A stretch of 64,000 nt of DNA from Anomaloglossus baeobatrachus (Eukaryota; Chordata; Amphibia; Anura; Aromobatidae). A program made the position numbers and the translations under genes. How positions within the stretch are numbered: position 1 is the stretch's first letter; each line of letters starts with the position of its first letter. Shown piece by piece: positions 44,937-57,065 of this stretch. The notes beneath the pieces are model-generated. The model saw only the letters and a list, made by a program, of their open reading frames with translations. It did not search any database and was not told where the DNA came from. The stretch lies in NCBI RefSeq assembly GCF_048569485.1, contig NW_027442217.1, positions 248,001-312,000 on the forward strand, written 5' to 3'.

Positions 44937-47144
44937 CAACTTATTTATAATGAGTTGGAGTGTGCAACGCAGGCAGATGCGCTCTGCAAATGTCTTGGCA
45001 CTAGTGGGACTATAGCAAAGTCCAATAGCCACGTATAGGATGCCACTAGGTACACTGAGTGTTTGCTAGTATAATGGCTAAGTTAAAATTAGTTGGAGTG
45101 TGCAACGCAGGCAGATGCGCTCTGCAAATGTCTTGGCACTAGTGGGACTATAGCAAAGTCCAATAGCCACGTATAGGATGCCACTAGGTACACTGAGTGT
45201 TTGCTAGTATAATGGCTTACTTATAATTAGTTGGAGTGTGCAATGCAGGCAGATGCGCTCTGCAAATGTCTTGGCACTAGTGGGACTATAGCAAAGTCCA
45301 ATAGCCACGTATAGGATGCCACTAGGTACACTGAGTGTTTGCTAGAATAATGGCTAAGTTAAAATTAGTTGGAGTGTGCAACGCAGGCAGATGCGCTCTG
45401 CAAATGTCTTGGCACTAGTGGGACTATAGCAAAGTCCAATAGCCACGTATAGGATGCCACTAGGTACACTGAGTGTTTGCTAGTATAATGGCTTACTTAT
45501 AATTAGTTGGAGTGTGCAACGCAGGCAGATACGCTCTGCAAATGTCTTGGCACTAGTGGGACTATAGCAAAGTCCAATAGCCACGTATAGGATGCCACTA
45601 GGTACACTGAGTGTTTGCTAGTATAATGGCTTACTTATAATTAGTTGGAGTGTGCAACGCAGGCAGATGCGCTCTGCAAATGTCTTGGCACTAGTGGGAC
45701 TATAGCAAAGTCCAATAGCCACAGATAGGATGCCACTAGGTACACTGAGTGTTTGCTAGTATAATGGCTTACTTATAATTAGTTGGAGTGTGCAACGCAG
45801 GCAGATGCGCTCTGCAAATGTCTTGGCACTAGTGGGACTATAGCAAGGTCCAATAGCCACGTATAGGATGCCACTAGGTACACTGAGTGTTTGCTAGTAT
45901 AATGGCTTACTTATAATTAGTTGGAGTGTGCAACGCAGGCAGATGCGCTCTGCAAATGTCTTGGCACTAGTGGGACTATAGCAAAGTCCAATAGCCACGT
46001 ATAGGATGCCACTAGGTACACTGAGTGTTTACTAGTATAATGGCTTACTTATAATTAGTTGGAGTGTGCAACGCAGGCAGATGCGCTCTGCAAATGTCTT
46101 GGCACTAGTGGGACTATAGCAAGGTCCAATAGCCACGTATAGGATGCCACTAGGTACACTGAGTGCTTGCTAGTATAATGGCTTACTTATAATTAGTTGG
46201 AGTGTGCAACGCAGGCAGATGCGCTCTGCAAATGTCTTGGCACTAGTGGGACTATAGCAAAGTCCAATAGCCACGTATAGGATGCCACTAGGTACACTGA
46301 GTGTTTGCTAGTATAATGGCTTAGTTTAAAAAAGTTGGAGTGTGCAATGCAGGCAGACGTGCTCTGCAAATGTCTTTGCACTAGTGGGACTATAGCAAAG
46401 TCCAATAGCCACAGATAGGATGCCACTAGGTACACTGAGTTTTTGCTAGTATAATGGCTTACTTATAATTAGTTGGAGTGTGCAACGCAGGCAGATGCGC
46501 TCTGCAAATGTCTTGGCACTAGTGGGACTATAGCAAGGTCCAATAGCCACGTATAGGATGCCACTAGGTACACTCAGTGTTTGCTAGTATAATGGCTTAC
46601 TTATAATTAGTTGGAGTGTGCAACGCAGGCAGATGCGCTCTGCAAATGTCTTGGCACTAGTGGGACTATAGCAAGGTCCAATAGCCACGTATAGGATGCC
46701 ACTAGGTACACTGAGTGTTTGCTAGTATAATGGCTTACTTATAATTAGTTGGAGTGTGCAACGCAGGCAGATGCGCTCTGCAAATGTCTTGGCACTAGTG
46801 GGACTATAGCAAAGTCCAATAGCCACAGATAGGATGCCACTAGGTACACTGAGTGTTTGCTAGTATAATGGCTTACTTATAATTAGTTGGAGTGTGCAAC
46901 GCAGGCAGATGCGCTCTGCAAATGTCTTGGCACTAGTGGGACTATAGCAAGGTCCAATAGCCACGTATAGGATGCCACTAGGTACACTGAGTGTTTGCTA
47001 GTATAATGGCTTACTTATAATTAGTTGGAGTGTGCAACGCAGGCAGATGCGCTCTGCAAATGTCTTGGCACTAGTGGGACTATAGCAAGGTCCAATAGCC
47101 ACGTATAGGATGCCACTAGGTACACTGAGTGTTTGCTAGTATAA
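44937..47144. repeat. 138 bp satellite at the hAT-2 5' side (left, about 16 units)
   Basis: Units of 138 bp with TTGGAGTGTGCAACGCAGGC, CACTAGTGGGACTATAGCAA and CACTAGGTACACTGAGTG. Nearly all units are of one type; a single variant unit (TTAGTTTAAAAAAGTTGGAG, CAGACGTGCTCTGC) lies at 46320-46455. Confidence 0.96.
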
Positions 47145-47751
47145 TATAATATAATTCCCATTGTAAGGAAGTGGGTCTATTTTAGTATAGCCCTTAGGCA
47201 GGGCAGCCAAAAATTGGGAGGCTCCACGTTGTCCCTGCATAGAGACGTGCATGAGGGCCTCAAAACATTGTTCCCATTGCAAAGGAGCGGGTCTCCTGTC
47301 GTTGTAATGTCCATTCTGCAAAGAATGGGCGAAAAAATTTACCACTGGGGGTATACCTGAAACAAAGGCCTAACTCTTGTAACGGTCATCCCTGCATTAT
47401 AAAACCGGACATTTTCTTCACGGACGCCATTATCTGCCTTCTGCGTCTTTGGTGTCAGACATCACTGTCGCAGCTCCGTCCTCCTGAGTCCTATAGCCGA
47501 TACAGCTGTATGCGCTGCATACACAGCGTTAGACAGCATAGGGAGAGCACTTTATAGCAGTCCTTTTAAGGGCTCAAACCGGCAGGGTCAGAGAGCCATA
47601 GGTGACAGGTCCTGCAAACAGCAACAGCATCTGTGTAGCCAAGGTCAGGGATTTCCTCCCTGCATTTCACCATTAGGAGGGAATAGAAAGGCAGGCTTCC
47701 ATTCCTCTACCCAGAGCACCACAATCCTGCCACTGTACCCTCCTGTCCTCT
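47145..47751. other. P3 spacer: hAT-1 satellite fragment plus probable hAT-2 5' sequence
   Basis: 47150-47395 repeats the last 118 bp satellite unit and 3' flank of hAT-1 (compare 19680-19915, same strand). From 47396 the sequence is single copy here (CCCTGCATTATAAAACCGG onward, with a TATAAAA box) and leads into the right 138 bp array, so it is probably the hAT-2 5' region. No hAT terminus is visible. Confidence 0.7.
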
Positions 47752-50700
47752 GCACACTCCAACTCATTATAACTAAGCCATTATACTAGCAAACACTCAG
47801 TGTACCTAGTGGCATCCTATCTGTGGCTATTGGACTTTGCTATAGTCCCACTAGTGCAAAGACATTTGCAGAGCACGTCTGCCTGCATTGCACACTCCAA
47901 CTTTTTTAAACTAAGCAATTTTACTAGCAAACACTCAGTGTACCTAGTGGCATCCTATACGTGGCTATTGGACTTTGCTATAGTCCCACTAGTGCCAAGA
48001 CATTTGCAGAGCGCATCTGCCTGCGTTGCACACTCCAACTAATTTTAACTTAGCCATTATACTAGCAAACACTCAGTGTACCTAGTGGCATCCTATACGT
48101 GCCTATTGGACTTTGCTATAGTCCCACTAGTGCCAAGACATTTGCAGAGCGCATCTGCCTGTGTTGCACACTCCAACTAATTATAAGTAAGCCATTATAC
48201 TAGCAAACACTCAGTGTACCTAGTGGCATCCTATCTGTGGCTATTGGACTTTGCTATAGTCCCACTAGTGCAAAGACATTTGCAGAGCACGTCTGCCTGC
48301 ATTGCACACTCCAACTTTTTTAAACTAAGCAATTTTACTAGCAAACACTCAGTGTACCTAGTGGCATCCTATACGTGGCTATTGGACTTTGCTATAGTCC
48401 CACTAGTGCCAAGACATTTGCAGAGGGCATCTGCCTGCGTTGCACACTCCAACTAATTATAAGTAAGCCATTATACTAGCAAACACTCAGTGTACCTAGT
48501 GGCATCCTATCTGTGGCTATTGGACTTTGCTATAGTCCCACTAGTGCAAAGACATTTGCAGAGCACGTCTGCCTGCATTGCACACTCCAACTTTTTTAAA
48601 CTAAGCAATTTTACTAGCAAACACTCAGTGTACCTAGTGGCATCCTATACGTGGCTATTGGACTTTGCTATAGTCCCACTAGTGCCAAGACATTTGCAGA
48701 GCGCATCTGCCTGCGTTGCACACTCCAACTAATTATAAGTAAGCCATTATACTAGCAAACACTCAGTGTACCTAGTGGCATCCTATCTGTGGCTATTGGA
48801 CTTTGCTATAGTCCCACTAGTGCCAAGACATTTGCAGAGCGCATCTGCCTGCGTTGCACACTCCAACTAATTATAAGTAAGCCATTATACTAGCAAACAT
48901 TCAGTGTACCTAGTGGCATCCTATACGTGGCTATTGGACCTTGCTATAGTCCCACTAGTGCCAAGACATTTGCAGAGCGCATCTGCCTGCGTTGCACACT
49001 CCAACTAATTATAAGTAAGCCATTATACTAGCAAACACTCAGTGTACCTAGTGGCATCCTATACGTGGCTATTGGACCTTGCTATAGTCCCACTAGTGCC
49101 AAGACATTTGCAGAGCGCATCTGCCTGCGTTGCACACTCCAACTAATTATAAGTAAGCCATTATACTAGCAAACACTCAGTGTACCTAGTGGCATCCTAT
49201 CTGTGGCTATTGGACTTTGCTATAGTCCCACTAGTGCCAAGACATTTGCAGAGCGCATCTGCCTGCGTTGCACACTCCAACTAATTTTAACTTAGCCATT
49301 ATACTAGCAAACACTCAGTGTACCTAGTGGCATCCTATACGTGGCTATTGGACTTTGCTATAGTCCCACTAGTGCCAAGACATTTGCAGAGCGCATCTGC
49401 CTGCGTTGCACACTCCAACTAATTATAAGTAAGCCATTATACTAGCAAACACTCAGTGTACCTAGTGGCATCCTATCTGTGGCTATTGGACTTTGCTATA
49501 GTCCCACTAGTGCAAAGACATTTGCAGAGCACGTCTGCCTGCATTGCACACTCCAACTTTTTTAAACTAAGCAATTTTACTAGCAAACACTCAGTGTACC
49601 TAGTGGCATCCTATACGTGGCTATTGGACTTTGCTATAGTCCCACTAGTGCCAAGACATTTGCAGAGGGCATCTGCCTGCGTTGCACACTCCAACTAATT
49701 ATAAGTAAGCCATTATACTAGCAAACACTCAGTGTACCTAGTGGCATCCTATCTGTGGCTATTGGACTTTGCTATAGTCCCACTAGTGCAAAGACATTTG
49801 CAGAGCACGTCTGCCTGCATTGCACACTCCAACTAATTATAAGTAAGCCATTATACTAGCAAACACTCAGTGTACCTAGTGGCATCCTATACGTGGCTAT
49901 TGGACTTTGCTATAGTCCCACTAGTGCCAAGACATTTGCAGAGCGCATCTGCCTGCGTTGCACACTCCAACTAATTATAAGTAAGCCATTATACTAGCAA
50001 ACACTCAGTGTACCTAGTGGCATCCTATCTGTGGCTATTGGACTTTGCTATAGTCCCACTAGTGCAAAGACATTTGCAGAGCACGTCTGCCTGCATTGCA
50101 CACTCCAACTTTTTTAAACTAAGCAATTTTACTAGCAAACACTCAGTGTACCTAGTGGCATCCTATACGTGTCTATTGGACTTTGCTATAGTCCCACTAG
50201 TGCCAAGACATTTGCAGAGGGCATCTGCCTGCGTTGCACACTCCAACTAATTATAAGTAAGCCATTATACTAGCAAACACTCAGTGTACCTAGTGGCATC
50301 CTATCTGTGGCTATTGGACTTTGCTATAGTCCCACTAGTGCAAAGACATTTGCAGAGCACGTCTGCCTGCATTGCACACTCCAACTTTTTTAAACTAAGC
50401 AATTTTACTAGCAAACACTCAGTGTACCTAGTGGCATCCTATCTGTGGCTATTGGACTTTGCTATAGTCCCACTAGTGCCAAGACATTTGCAGAGCGCAT
50501 CTGCCTGCGTTGCACACTCCAACTAATTATAAGTAAGCCATTATACTAGCAAACACTCAGTGTACCTAGTGGCATCCTATACGTGGCTATTGGACTTTGC
50601 TATAGTCCCACTAGTGCCAAGACATTTGCAGAGCGCATCTGCCTGCGTTGCACACTCCAACTAATTATAAGTAAGCCATTATACTAGCAAACATTCAGTG

Positions 50701-51232
50701 TACCTAGTGGCATCCTATACGTGGCTATTGGACCTTGCTATAGTCCCACTAGTGCCAAGACATTTGCAGAGCGCATCTGCCTGCGTTGCACACTCCAACT
50801 AATTATAAGTAAGCCATTATACTAGCAAACACTCAGTGTACCTAGTGGCATCCTATACGTGGCTATTGGACCTTGCTATAGTCCCACTAGTGCCAAGACA
50901 TTTGCAGAGCGCATCTGCCTGCATTGCACACTCCAACTAATTATAAGTAAGCCATTATACTAGCAAACACTCAGTGTACCTAGTGGCATCCTATACGTGG
51001 CTATTGGACTTTGCTATAGTCCCACTAGTGCCAAGACATTTGCAGAGCGCATCTGCCTGCGTTGCACACTCCAACTAATTTTAACTTAGCCATTATACTA
51101 GCAAACACTCAGTGTACCTAGTGGCATCCTATACGTGGCTATTGGACTTTGCTATAGTCCCACTAGTGCCAAGACATTTGCAGAGCGCATCTGCCTGCGT
51201 TGCACACTCCAACTCATTATAAATAAGTTGCA
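47752..51232. repeat. 138 bp satellite at the hAT-2 5' side (right, about 25 units)
   Basis: Same unit as at 44937, inverted. A second unit type with CAAAGACATTTGCAGAGCACG and CTTTTTTAAACTAAGCAATTTT recurs many times (near 47.85, 48.27, 48.54, 49.51, 50.06 and 50.34 kb). It forms 276 bp dimers with 80-codon open frames at 47800, 48214, 48490, 49456, 50008 and 50284. Confidence 0.96.
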
Positions 51233-51353
51233 TTGTCAGGGATATTTATTCTTTATTATTCTGCTGTTAATAAAGCTAGACCACCACTGCAATCTTCACC
51301 ACCTCTCAATTTTTACTACCACATTTTCAGTCCACAATCTTGTCGCAATCAAC

Positions 51354-52442
51354 ATGAGTGGCAAAATGACAGATGCTGGTGGAAAGGGGAAGAGGCGTGG
51401 TGGAAAAGGCAAAAAAGGTTTTGTCTGTGGGGAAAGTGGCAAAGCTCCATTATCATCTGCTGAAGATAGACCATCTACCAGCAAAAGTAAGATGTCTACT
51501 ACTTACCGTGGACAATCCGATGTGCTCCCTTTTTTACGGACACGAACAACAGGAAGAAAGGTAGATGATGGGCAAAAAAGGAAAATGCTTGAATGGATCT
51601 CAAGTGGTCCAACAAGTGCCCTCTCAGCCACTTCAAGTACCGCATCCAAAAAACACCAGTCCTCTGAGTTGTCATCCCAATCACACTTGATTTCTCCCAG
51701 CTCTGAAGTCTCCATCAGCCCTGCACAGTATGGTGGAACTGAGATGGCTGAGTCTGCAGAGCTGTTCAGTCACACTATAGCCTGGGAATCAGAGGTCTGC
51801 TCCCAAGCTACAGTGAATACAGAACAGGAAATGGTCTGCAGTGATGCCCAGAACCTTTGTGACTCTGATTCAGGCTGTGAGGACCAAGTTTCTGAGCATA
51901 ATGTTGACCCTTTGTCACAAACTGTAACACCTGTGGTTATAGACAATGAGGAACATACTGATGAAGATGAGACGCAGATACCCGATTGGGATGACAACTT
52001 AAATATTCGGTCAGGGCAAGAAGAGGCTCGGTCTGAGGGGGAGGGGAGTGCAAACACAACAATTGATGATGAAGTTCTAGATCCCACCTACTGTCAACCC
52101 CCAGTCAGGCACTCGAGGAGGTCAACAGAGGCGGTGGAGGAGGATGCAACCGACGACAAAGTTACCTTGCGCCTTCCTGGACAGAGTCGGAGCACTGGTA
52201 GCACGTCTACAACTGCATCCTCAGCCACCACTCTGCCTATGAGCATTATTCGGGGTGGATCAACAGGTCGCATGGCCTCTAAGCCTTGCCTAGCCTGGTC
52301 CTTTTTTGACATAGAAAAAGATCGCCCAAATCATGTGATATGTAAAATTTGTCATGATTCTCTTAGTAGAGGTCAAAACCTCAGCACTTTGACAACTTCT
52401 TCCATGAATCGTCACATGAATAAATATCATAGGTCCCGGTAG
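51354..52442 (+). CDS. hAT-2 N-terminal ORF with BED zinc finger (right copy)
   Basis: 362 codons, MSGKMTDAGG start at 51354, same domain order as the left copy, with a Glu-to-Lys type change in the acidic region (DDEVTL to DDKVTL). The stop TAG is at 52440-52442. The transposase frame is free of stops from 52433, so only a short overlap separates them. A pyrimidine-rich run and TTTTCAG just upstream (51330) could be a splice acceptor for a leader exon. Confidence 0.85.
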   Translation: MSGKMTDAGGKGKRRGGKGKKGFVCGESGKAPLSSAEDRPSTSKSKMSTTYRGQSDVLPFLRTRTTGRKVDDGQKRKMLEWISSGPTSALSATSSTASKKHQSSELSSQSHLISPSSEVSISPAQYGGTEMAESAELFSHTIAWESEVCSQATVNTEQEMVCSDAQNLCDSDSGCEDQVSEHNVDPLSQTVTPVVIDNEEHTDEDETQIPDWDDNLNIRSGQEEARSEGEGSANTTIDDEVLDPTYCQPPVRHSRRSTEAVEEDATDDKVTLRLPGQSRSTGSTSTTASSATTLPMSIIRGGSTGRMASKPCLAWSFFDIEKDRPNHVICKICHDSLSRGQNLSTLTTSSMNRHMNKYHRSR

Positions 52443-52531
52443 GAAGCTCACTGTGCTGCAATGCTGCAAGAGCGAACCATCCACCGCCCGCCCCTTCCAG
52501 TGCATCCGCGCGCTCTTCATCTTCTAGGACT

Positions 52532-55060
52532 GTGGGGACAGCTGTCACACCTGTTTTTCCACGCCAAACTTCCACCACTGTAACCGCAACAGGCAGTTTG
52601 CTTGTAAGGTCGTCAGTTGGTTTGGAAGGGGAAACAAGTGAGTGTGTACAGCTCTCTCAGACATCGATAGCACCAACGTTGGATGAAGGCAACATCATGT
52701 CTCCGCCTGCACTTTCCTCACAAACCTGCATTTTTCCAGGGACACCCTACTCAACACCGTCTACACACAGCAGCCAGATCTCTGTCCCTCAGATGTGGTC
52801 AAATAAAAGGCCACTTCCTCCGACCCATGACAAAGCTAAGAGGTTGACTCTATCCCTCTGTAAGCTGTTGTCTACCGAAATGCTGCCTTTCCGCCTAGTG
52901 GACACACAGGATTTTAGAGACCTTATGTCTGTCGCTGTGCCCCAGTACCAGATGCCTAGTCGCCACTACTTCTCTAAGAAAGGTGTGCCCGCGCTACACC
53001 AGCATGTCGCACACAACATCACCGCTTCCTTGAGAAACTCTGTGTGTGAACGGGTGCATTTCACCACCGATACTTGGACCAGTAAGCATGGACAGGGACG
53101 TTACATGTCGCTGACTGGGCACTGGGTAACTATGGTGATAGATGGTGAAGGGTCTGCTGCACAAGTCTTGCCGTCCCCACGACTTGTGTGTCAATCCTCT
53201 GTCTGTCCAAGTTCCTCCACAGCTTCTGCATCCTCCACCTCATCTGGGTCCTCCACCTCCGCCCCAAGCCTGCCTGGTCAGGCCACCAGCGTTCTCACTG
53301 CGCAGAAGGAATCACGCACGCCTCATTACTATGCTGGCAGCAGAGCGCAACGGCATCAGGCGGTCTTTAGCTTGACATGTCTTGGGAATAAGAGTCACAC
53401 AGCTGAGGAGTTGTGGTCAGCTCTGCGGTCCGAGTTTAATAAATGGTTGTCTCCACTCAATCTGCAGCCTGGTAAGGCCGTGTGCGACAATGCTGCAAAC
53501 CTGGGTGCGGCACTTCGCCTGGGCATTGTGACACACGTACCTTGTATGGCTCACGTGTTGAACCTTGTCGTCCAGCAATTTTTAACACACTATCCCGGCC
53601 TAGATGGCCTTCTGAACAGGGCACGAAAACTGTCAGCTCACTTCCGCCGTTCAAGCGCCGCAGCAGAGCGACTTGCATCGCTCCAGAAGTCTTTCGGCCT
53701 GCCGGTTCATCGCCTGAAATGCGATGTGGCGACACGCTGGAATTCAACTTTCCACATGTTACAGCGACTGTGGCAGCACCGCAGAGCCCTGGTGCAATAC
53801 GTCATGACGTATAGCCTGGGCCAACGAGATGCAGAGGTGGGGCAGATCACCCTGATGGAGTGGTCTCAGATCAAGGACCTATGCACCCTTCTGCACAGTT
53901 TCGACATGGCGACGAATATGTTTAGCTCTGACAATGCCATTATCAGCATGACGATTCCAGTCATTTACATGCTGGAGCACACGCTAAACACTATTCGGAG
54001 TCAGGGGGTGGGACAACATGAAGGGGAGGGACTACAGGAGGATTCATATGCGCAAGGGACAACAACATCACCAAGGTCCAGACGTTCATCATCACCAACG
54101 CAGCAGGCATGGGACCATGGGGAACAGGGATCGACAAGGGCGCATAGTAGCAGGCGAAATGTTGAGCAAGGTGCAGGAGAACATGAAGAAATGGAGGACG
54201 AACTGTCCATGGACATGGAAGACTCAGCGGATGAGGGAGACCTTAGTCAAATTTCAGTTGAAAGAGGTTGGGGGGAGATGTCAGAGGAAGAAAGAACGGG
54301 TAGCACCTCTATGCCACAAACACAGCGTGGACTTGGTCCGCATGGCTGCGCAAGACACATGAGTGCCTTTTTGTTGCTCTACCTCCAACATGACAGTCGT
54401 ATTGTCAAAATTAGAAGTGATGATGACTACTGGATTGCCACACTATTAGATCCCCGGTACAAGTCCAAATTTTGTGACATAATTCCAGCCATAGAAAGGG
54501 ACGCACGTATGCAGGAGTATCAGCAGAAGCTGTTACTCGATCTTAGCTCGGCTTTTCCACCAAACAACCGTGCAGGTGCAGGGAGGGAATCTCCCAGTTG
54601 TAACTTGACAAACATGGGACGGTCTCGTCATCTTCAACAGTCTACCCGTACCAGTAGGACCGTATCTGGTGCCGGTAACAGCAATTTTATGGAATCTTTT
54701 CATAATTTTTTTAGACCCTCTTTTGCAAGGCCACCAGAGACAACAAGTCTGACACATACTCAACGGCTGGAGAGGATGATACAGGAGTATCTCCAAATGA
54801 ACATCGATGCCATGACTGTGCAACTGGAGCCTTGCTCCTTTTGGGCTTCAAACCTAGAAAAATGGCCAGAGCTCTCCAGTTACGCCTTGGAGATTTTGTC
54901 GTGTCCAGCTGCCAGCGTTGTCTCTGAACGTGTATTCAGTGCTGCTGGGTGTGTGCTGACAGATAAGCGCACGCGTCTGTCCAGTGACAATGTCATCAAA
55001 ATGAACAAGTCATGGATCCATAAGGAATTTACTACCCCTGTGTCATCCTGGGGAGAGTAA
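52532..55060 (+). CDS. hAT-2 transposase, catalytic and dimerisation part (right copy)
   Basis: 842 codons (frame open from 52433). Same motifs as the left copy, but the dimerisation block reads LSSDNV then IKMNKSW: a 15 bp in-frame deletion removes DRLTF from one of the most conserved parts of hAT proteins, so this copy is probably impaired. A few other substitutions (STLHML to STFHML, DLGQIS to DLSQIS) also separate the copies. Confidence 0.87.
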   Translation: MGTAVTPVFPRQTSTTVTATGSLLVRSSVGLEGETSECVQLSQTSIAPTLDEGNIMSPPALSSQTCIFPGTPYSTPSTHSSQISVPQMWSNKRPLPPTHDKAKRLTLSLCKLLSTEMLPFRLVDTQDFRDLMSVAVPQYQMPSRHYFSKKGVPALHQHVAHNITASLRNSVCERVHFTTDTWTSKHGQGRYMSLTGHWVTMVIDGEGSAAQVLPSPRLVCQSSVCPSSSTASASSTSSGSSTSAPSLPGQATSVLTAQKESRTPHYYAGSRAQRHQAVFSLTCLGNKSHTAEELWSALRSEFNKWLSPLNLQPGKAVCDNAANLGAALRLGIVTHVPCMAHVLNLVVQQFLTHYPGLDGLLNRARKLSAHFRRSSAAAERLASLQKSFGLPVHRLKCDVATRWNSTFHMLQRLWQHRRALVQYVMTYSLGQRDAEVGQITLMEWSQIKDLCTLLHSFDMATNMFSSDNAIISMTIPVIYMLEHTLNTIRSQGVGQHEGEGLQEDSYAQGTTTSPRSRRSSSPTQQAWDHGEQGSTRAHSSRRNVEQGAGEHEEMEDELSMDMEDSADEGDLSQISVERGWGEMSEEERTGSTSMPQTQRGLGPHGCARHMSAFLLLYLQHDSRIVKIRSDDDYWIATLLDPRYKSKFCDIIPAIERDARMQEYQQKLLLDLSSAFPPNNRAGAGRESPSCNLTNMGRSRHLQQSTRTSRTVSGAGNSNFMESFHNFFRPSFARPPETTSLTHTQRLERMIQEYLQMNIDAMTVQLEPCSFWASNLEKWPELSSYALEILSCPAASVVSERVFSAAGCVLTDKRTRLSSDNVIKMNKSWIHKEFTTPVSSWGE

Positions 55061-55069
55061 ATGCTTGTT

Positions 55070-57065
55070 GATTTGGAATGTGCTTGATGCAAATCAAAAC
55101 ATCCTGTTTGCAACTAGGGCCCAAGTGCTGCCACTGATGGGGTGGGTGTCTGTGTGGCCCAATTTTTGGAAAAAAGGGAGACTCCGCTTGGAGTAACCCT
55201 TGCTTGCTGTGTTTTTAAAAGAAGCCAAGATGAACAGAGCTGGGATCAGGAAAGACTTTGCTACCTACCCCGGTGTCATCCTGGGGACGGTTAAGAATAG
55301 CGTATTTTTGAATGTGCTTGATGCAAATGTAGCTGTGAAGTGTACAACTGGGGCACAACTGCTGCCACTGAAGGGGTGGGTGTGTGTGGGGCCCAATTTT
55401 TGGAAAAAAGGGAGACTCCGCTTGGAGTAACCCTTGCTTGCTGTGTTTTTAAAAGAAGCCAAGATGAACAGAGCTGGGATCAGGAAAGACTTTGCTACCT
55501 ACCCCGGTGTCATCCTGGGGACGGTTAATTATGGCGTATTTTTGAATGTGCTTGATGCAAATCAAAACATCCTGTTTGCAACTAGGGCCCAAGTGCTGCC
55601 ACTGATGGGGTGGGTGTCTGTGTGGCCCAATTTTTGGAAAAAAGGGAGACTCCGCTTGGAGTAACCCTTGCTTGCTGTGTTTTTAAAAGAAGCCAAGATG
55701 AACAGAGCTGGGATCAGGAAAGACTTTGCTACCTACCCCGGTGTCATCCTGGGGACGGTTAATTATGGCGAATTTTGGAATGTGCTTGATGGAAATCAAA
55801 ACATCCTGTTTGCAACTAGGGCCCAAGTGCTGCCACTGATGGGGTGGGTGTCTGTGTGGCCCAATTTTTGGAAAAAAGGGAGACTCCGCTTGGAGTAACC
55901 CTTGCTTGCTGTGTTTTTAAAAGAAGCCAAGATGAACAGAGCTGGGATCAGGAAAGACTTTGCTACCTACCCCGGTGTCATCCTGGGGACGGTTAATTAT
56001 GGCGTATTTTTGAATGTGCTTGATGCAAATCAAAACATCCTGTTTGCAACTAGGGCCCAAGTGCTGCCACTGATGGGGTGGGTGTCTGTGTGGCCCAATT
56101 TTTGGAAAAAAGGGAGACTCCGCTTGGAGTAACCCTTGCTTGCTGTGTTTTTAAAAGAAGCCAAGATGAACAGAGCTGGGATCAGGAAAGACTTTGCTAC
56201 CTACCCCGGTGTCATCCTGGGGACGGTTAATTATGGCGTATTTTTGAATGTGCTTGATGCAAATCAAAACATCCTGTTTGCAACTAGGGCCCAAGTGCTG
56301 CCACTGATGGGGTGGGTGTCTGTGTGGCCCAATTTTTGGAAAAAAGGGAGACTCCGCTTGGAGTAACCCTTGCTTGCTGTGTTTTTAAAAGAAGCCAAGA
56401 TGAACAAGTCATGGGTCAGCAAAGACTTTATCTACCTACCCCGGTGTCATCCTGGGGACGGATAAGAATGGCGTATTTTTGAATGTGCTTGATGCAAATC
56501 AAAACATCCTGTTTGCAACTAGGGCCCAAGTCCTGCCACTGATGGGGTGGGTGTCTGTGTGGCCCAATTTTTGGAAAAAAGGGAGACTCCGCTTGGAGTA
56601 ACCCTTGCTTGCTGTGTTTTTAAAAGAAGCCAAGATGAACAGAGCTGGGATCAGGAAAGACTTTGCTACCTACCCCGGTGTCATCCTGGGGACGGTTAAT
56701 TATGGCGTATTTTTGAATTTGCTTGATGCAAATCAAAACATCCTGTTTGCAACTAGGGCCCAAGTGCTGCCACTGATGGGGTGGGTGTCTGTGTGGCCCA
56801 ATTTTTGGAAAAAAGGGAGACTCCGCTTGGAGTAACCCTTGCTTGCTGTGTTTTTAAAAGAAGCCAAGATGAACAGAGCTGGGATCAGGAAAGACTTTGC
56901 TACCTACCCCGGTGTCATCCTGGGGACGGTTAAGAATAGCGTATTTTTGAATGTGCTTGATGCAAATGTAGCTGTGAAGTGTACAACTGGGGCACAACTG
57001 CTGCCACTGAAGGGGTGGGTGTGTGTGGGACCCAATTTTTGGAAAAAAGGGAGACTCCGCTTGGA
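55070..57065. repeat. 234 bp satellite at the hAT-2 3' end (right, about 8.5 units)
   Basis: Units at 55200, 55434, 55668, 55902, 56136, 56370 (divergent), 56605 and 56839. The unit with AATTTTGGAATGTGCTTGATGG at 55668 and the divergent unit at 56370 have exact partners in the left array, which fixes the register. The left array has extra alternating units on the transposase side, and the right array ends on a different unit type. Confidence 0.95.

Larger units (their letters stand above)
37818..47144 (-). mobile_element. hAT-2 element, left-arm copy
   Basis: The outer end at 37818 begins TAGAGATGAGCGAACCGG, followed by subterminal hairpins made of TCGGTTCG/CGAACCGA and GAACGTTCGACGAAC. Reading from the inside out on the minus strand: 138 bp satellite, BED-finger ORF, transposase ORF, 234 bp satellite, terminus. 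The 5' terminus is not present, because the copy runs into the P3 spacer. Confidence 0.88.

Noticed and set aside
47800-50526. Repeated 80-codon ORFs with hydrophobic stretches
   Set aside because: They arise from the 276 bp dimers of the 138 bp satellite and vanish where the variant unit is absent.
51135-51353. Upstream start of the BED ORF (435-codon version)
   Set aside because: The first 73 codons are satellite and leader sequence; the ATG at 51354 begins the basic N-terminus typical of the family.
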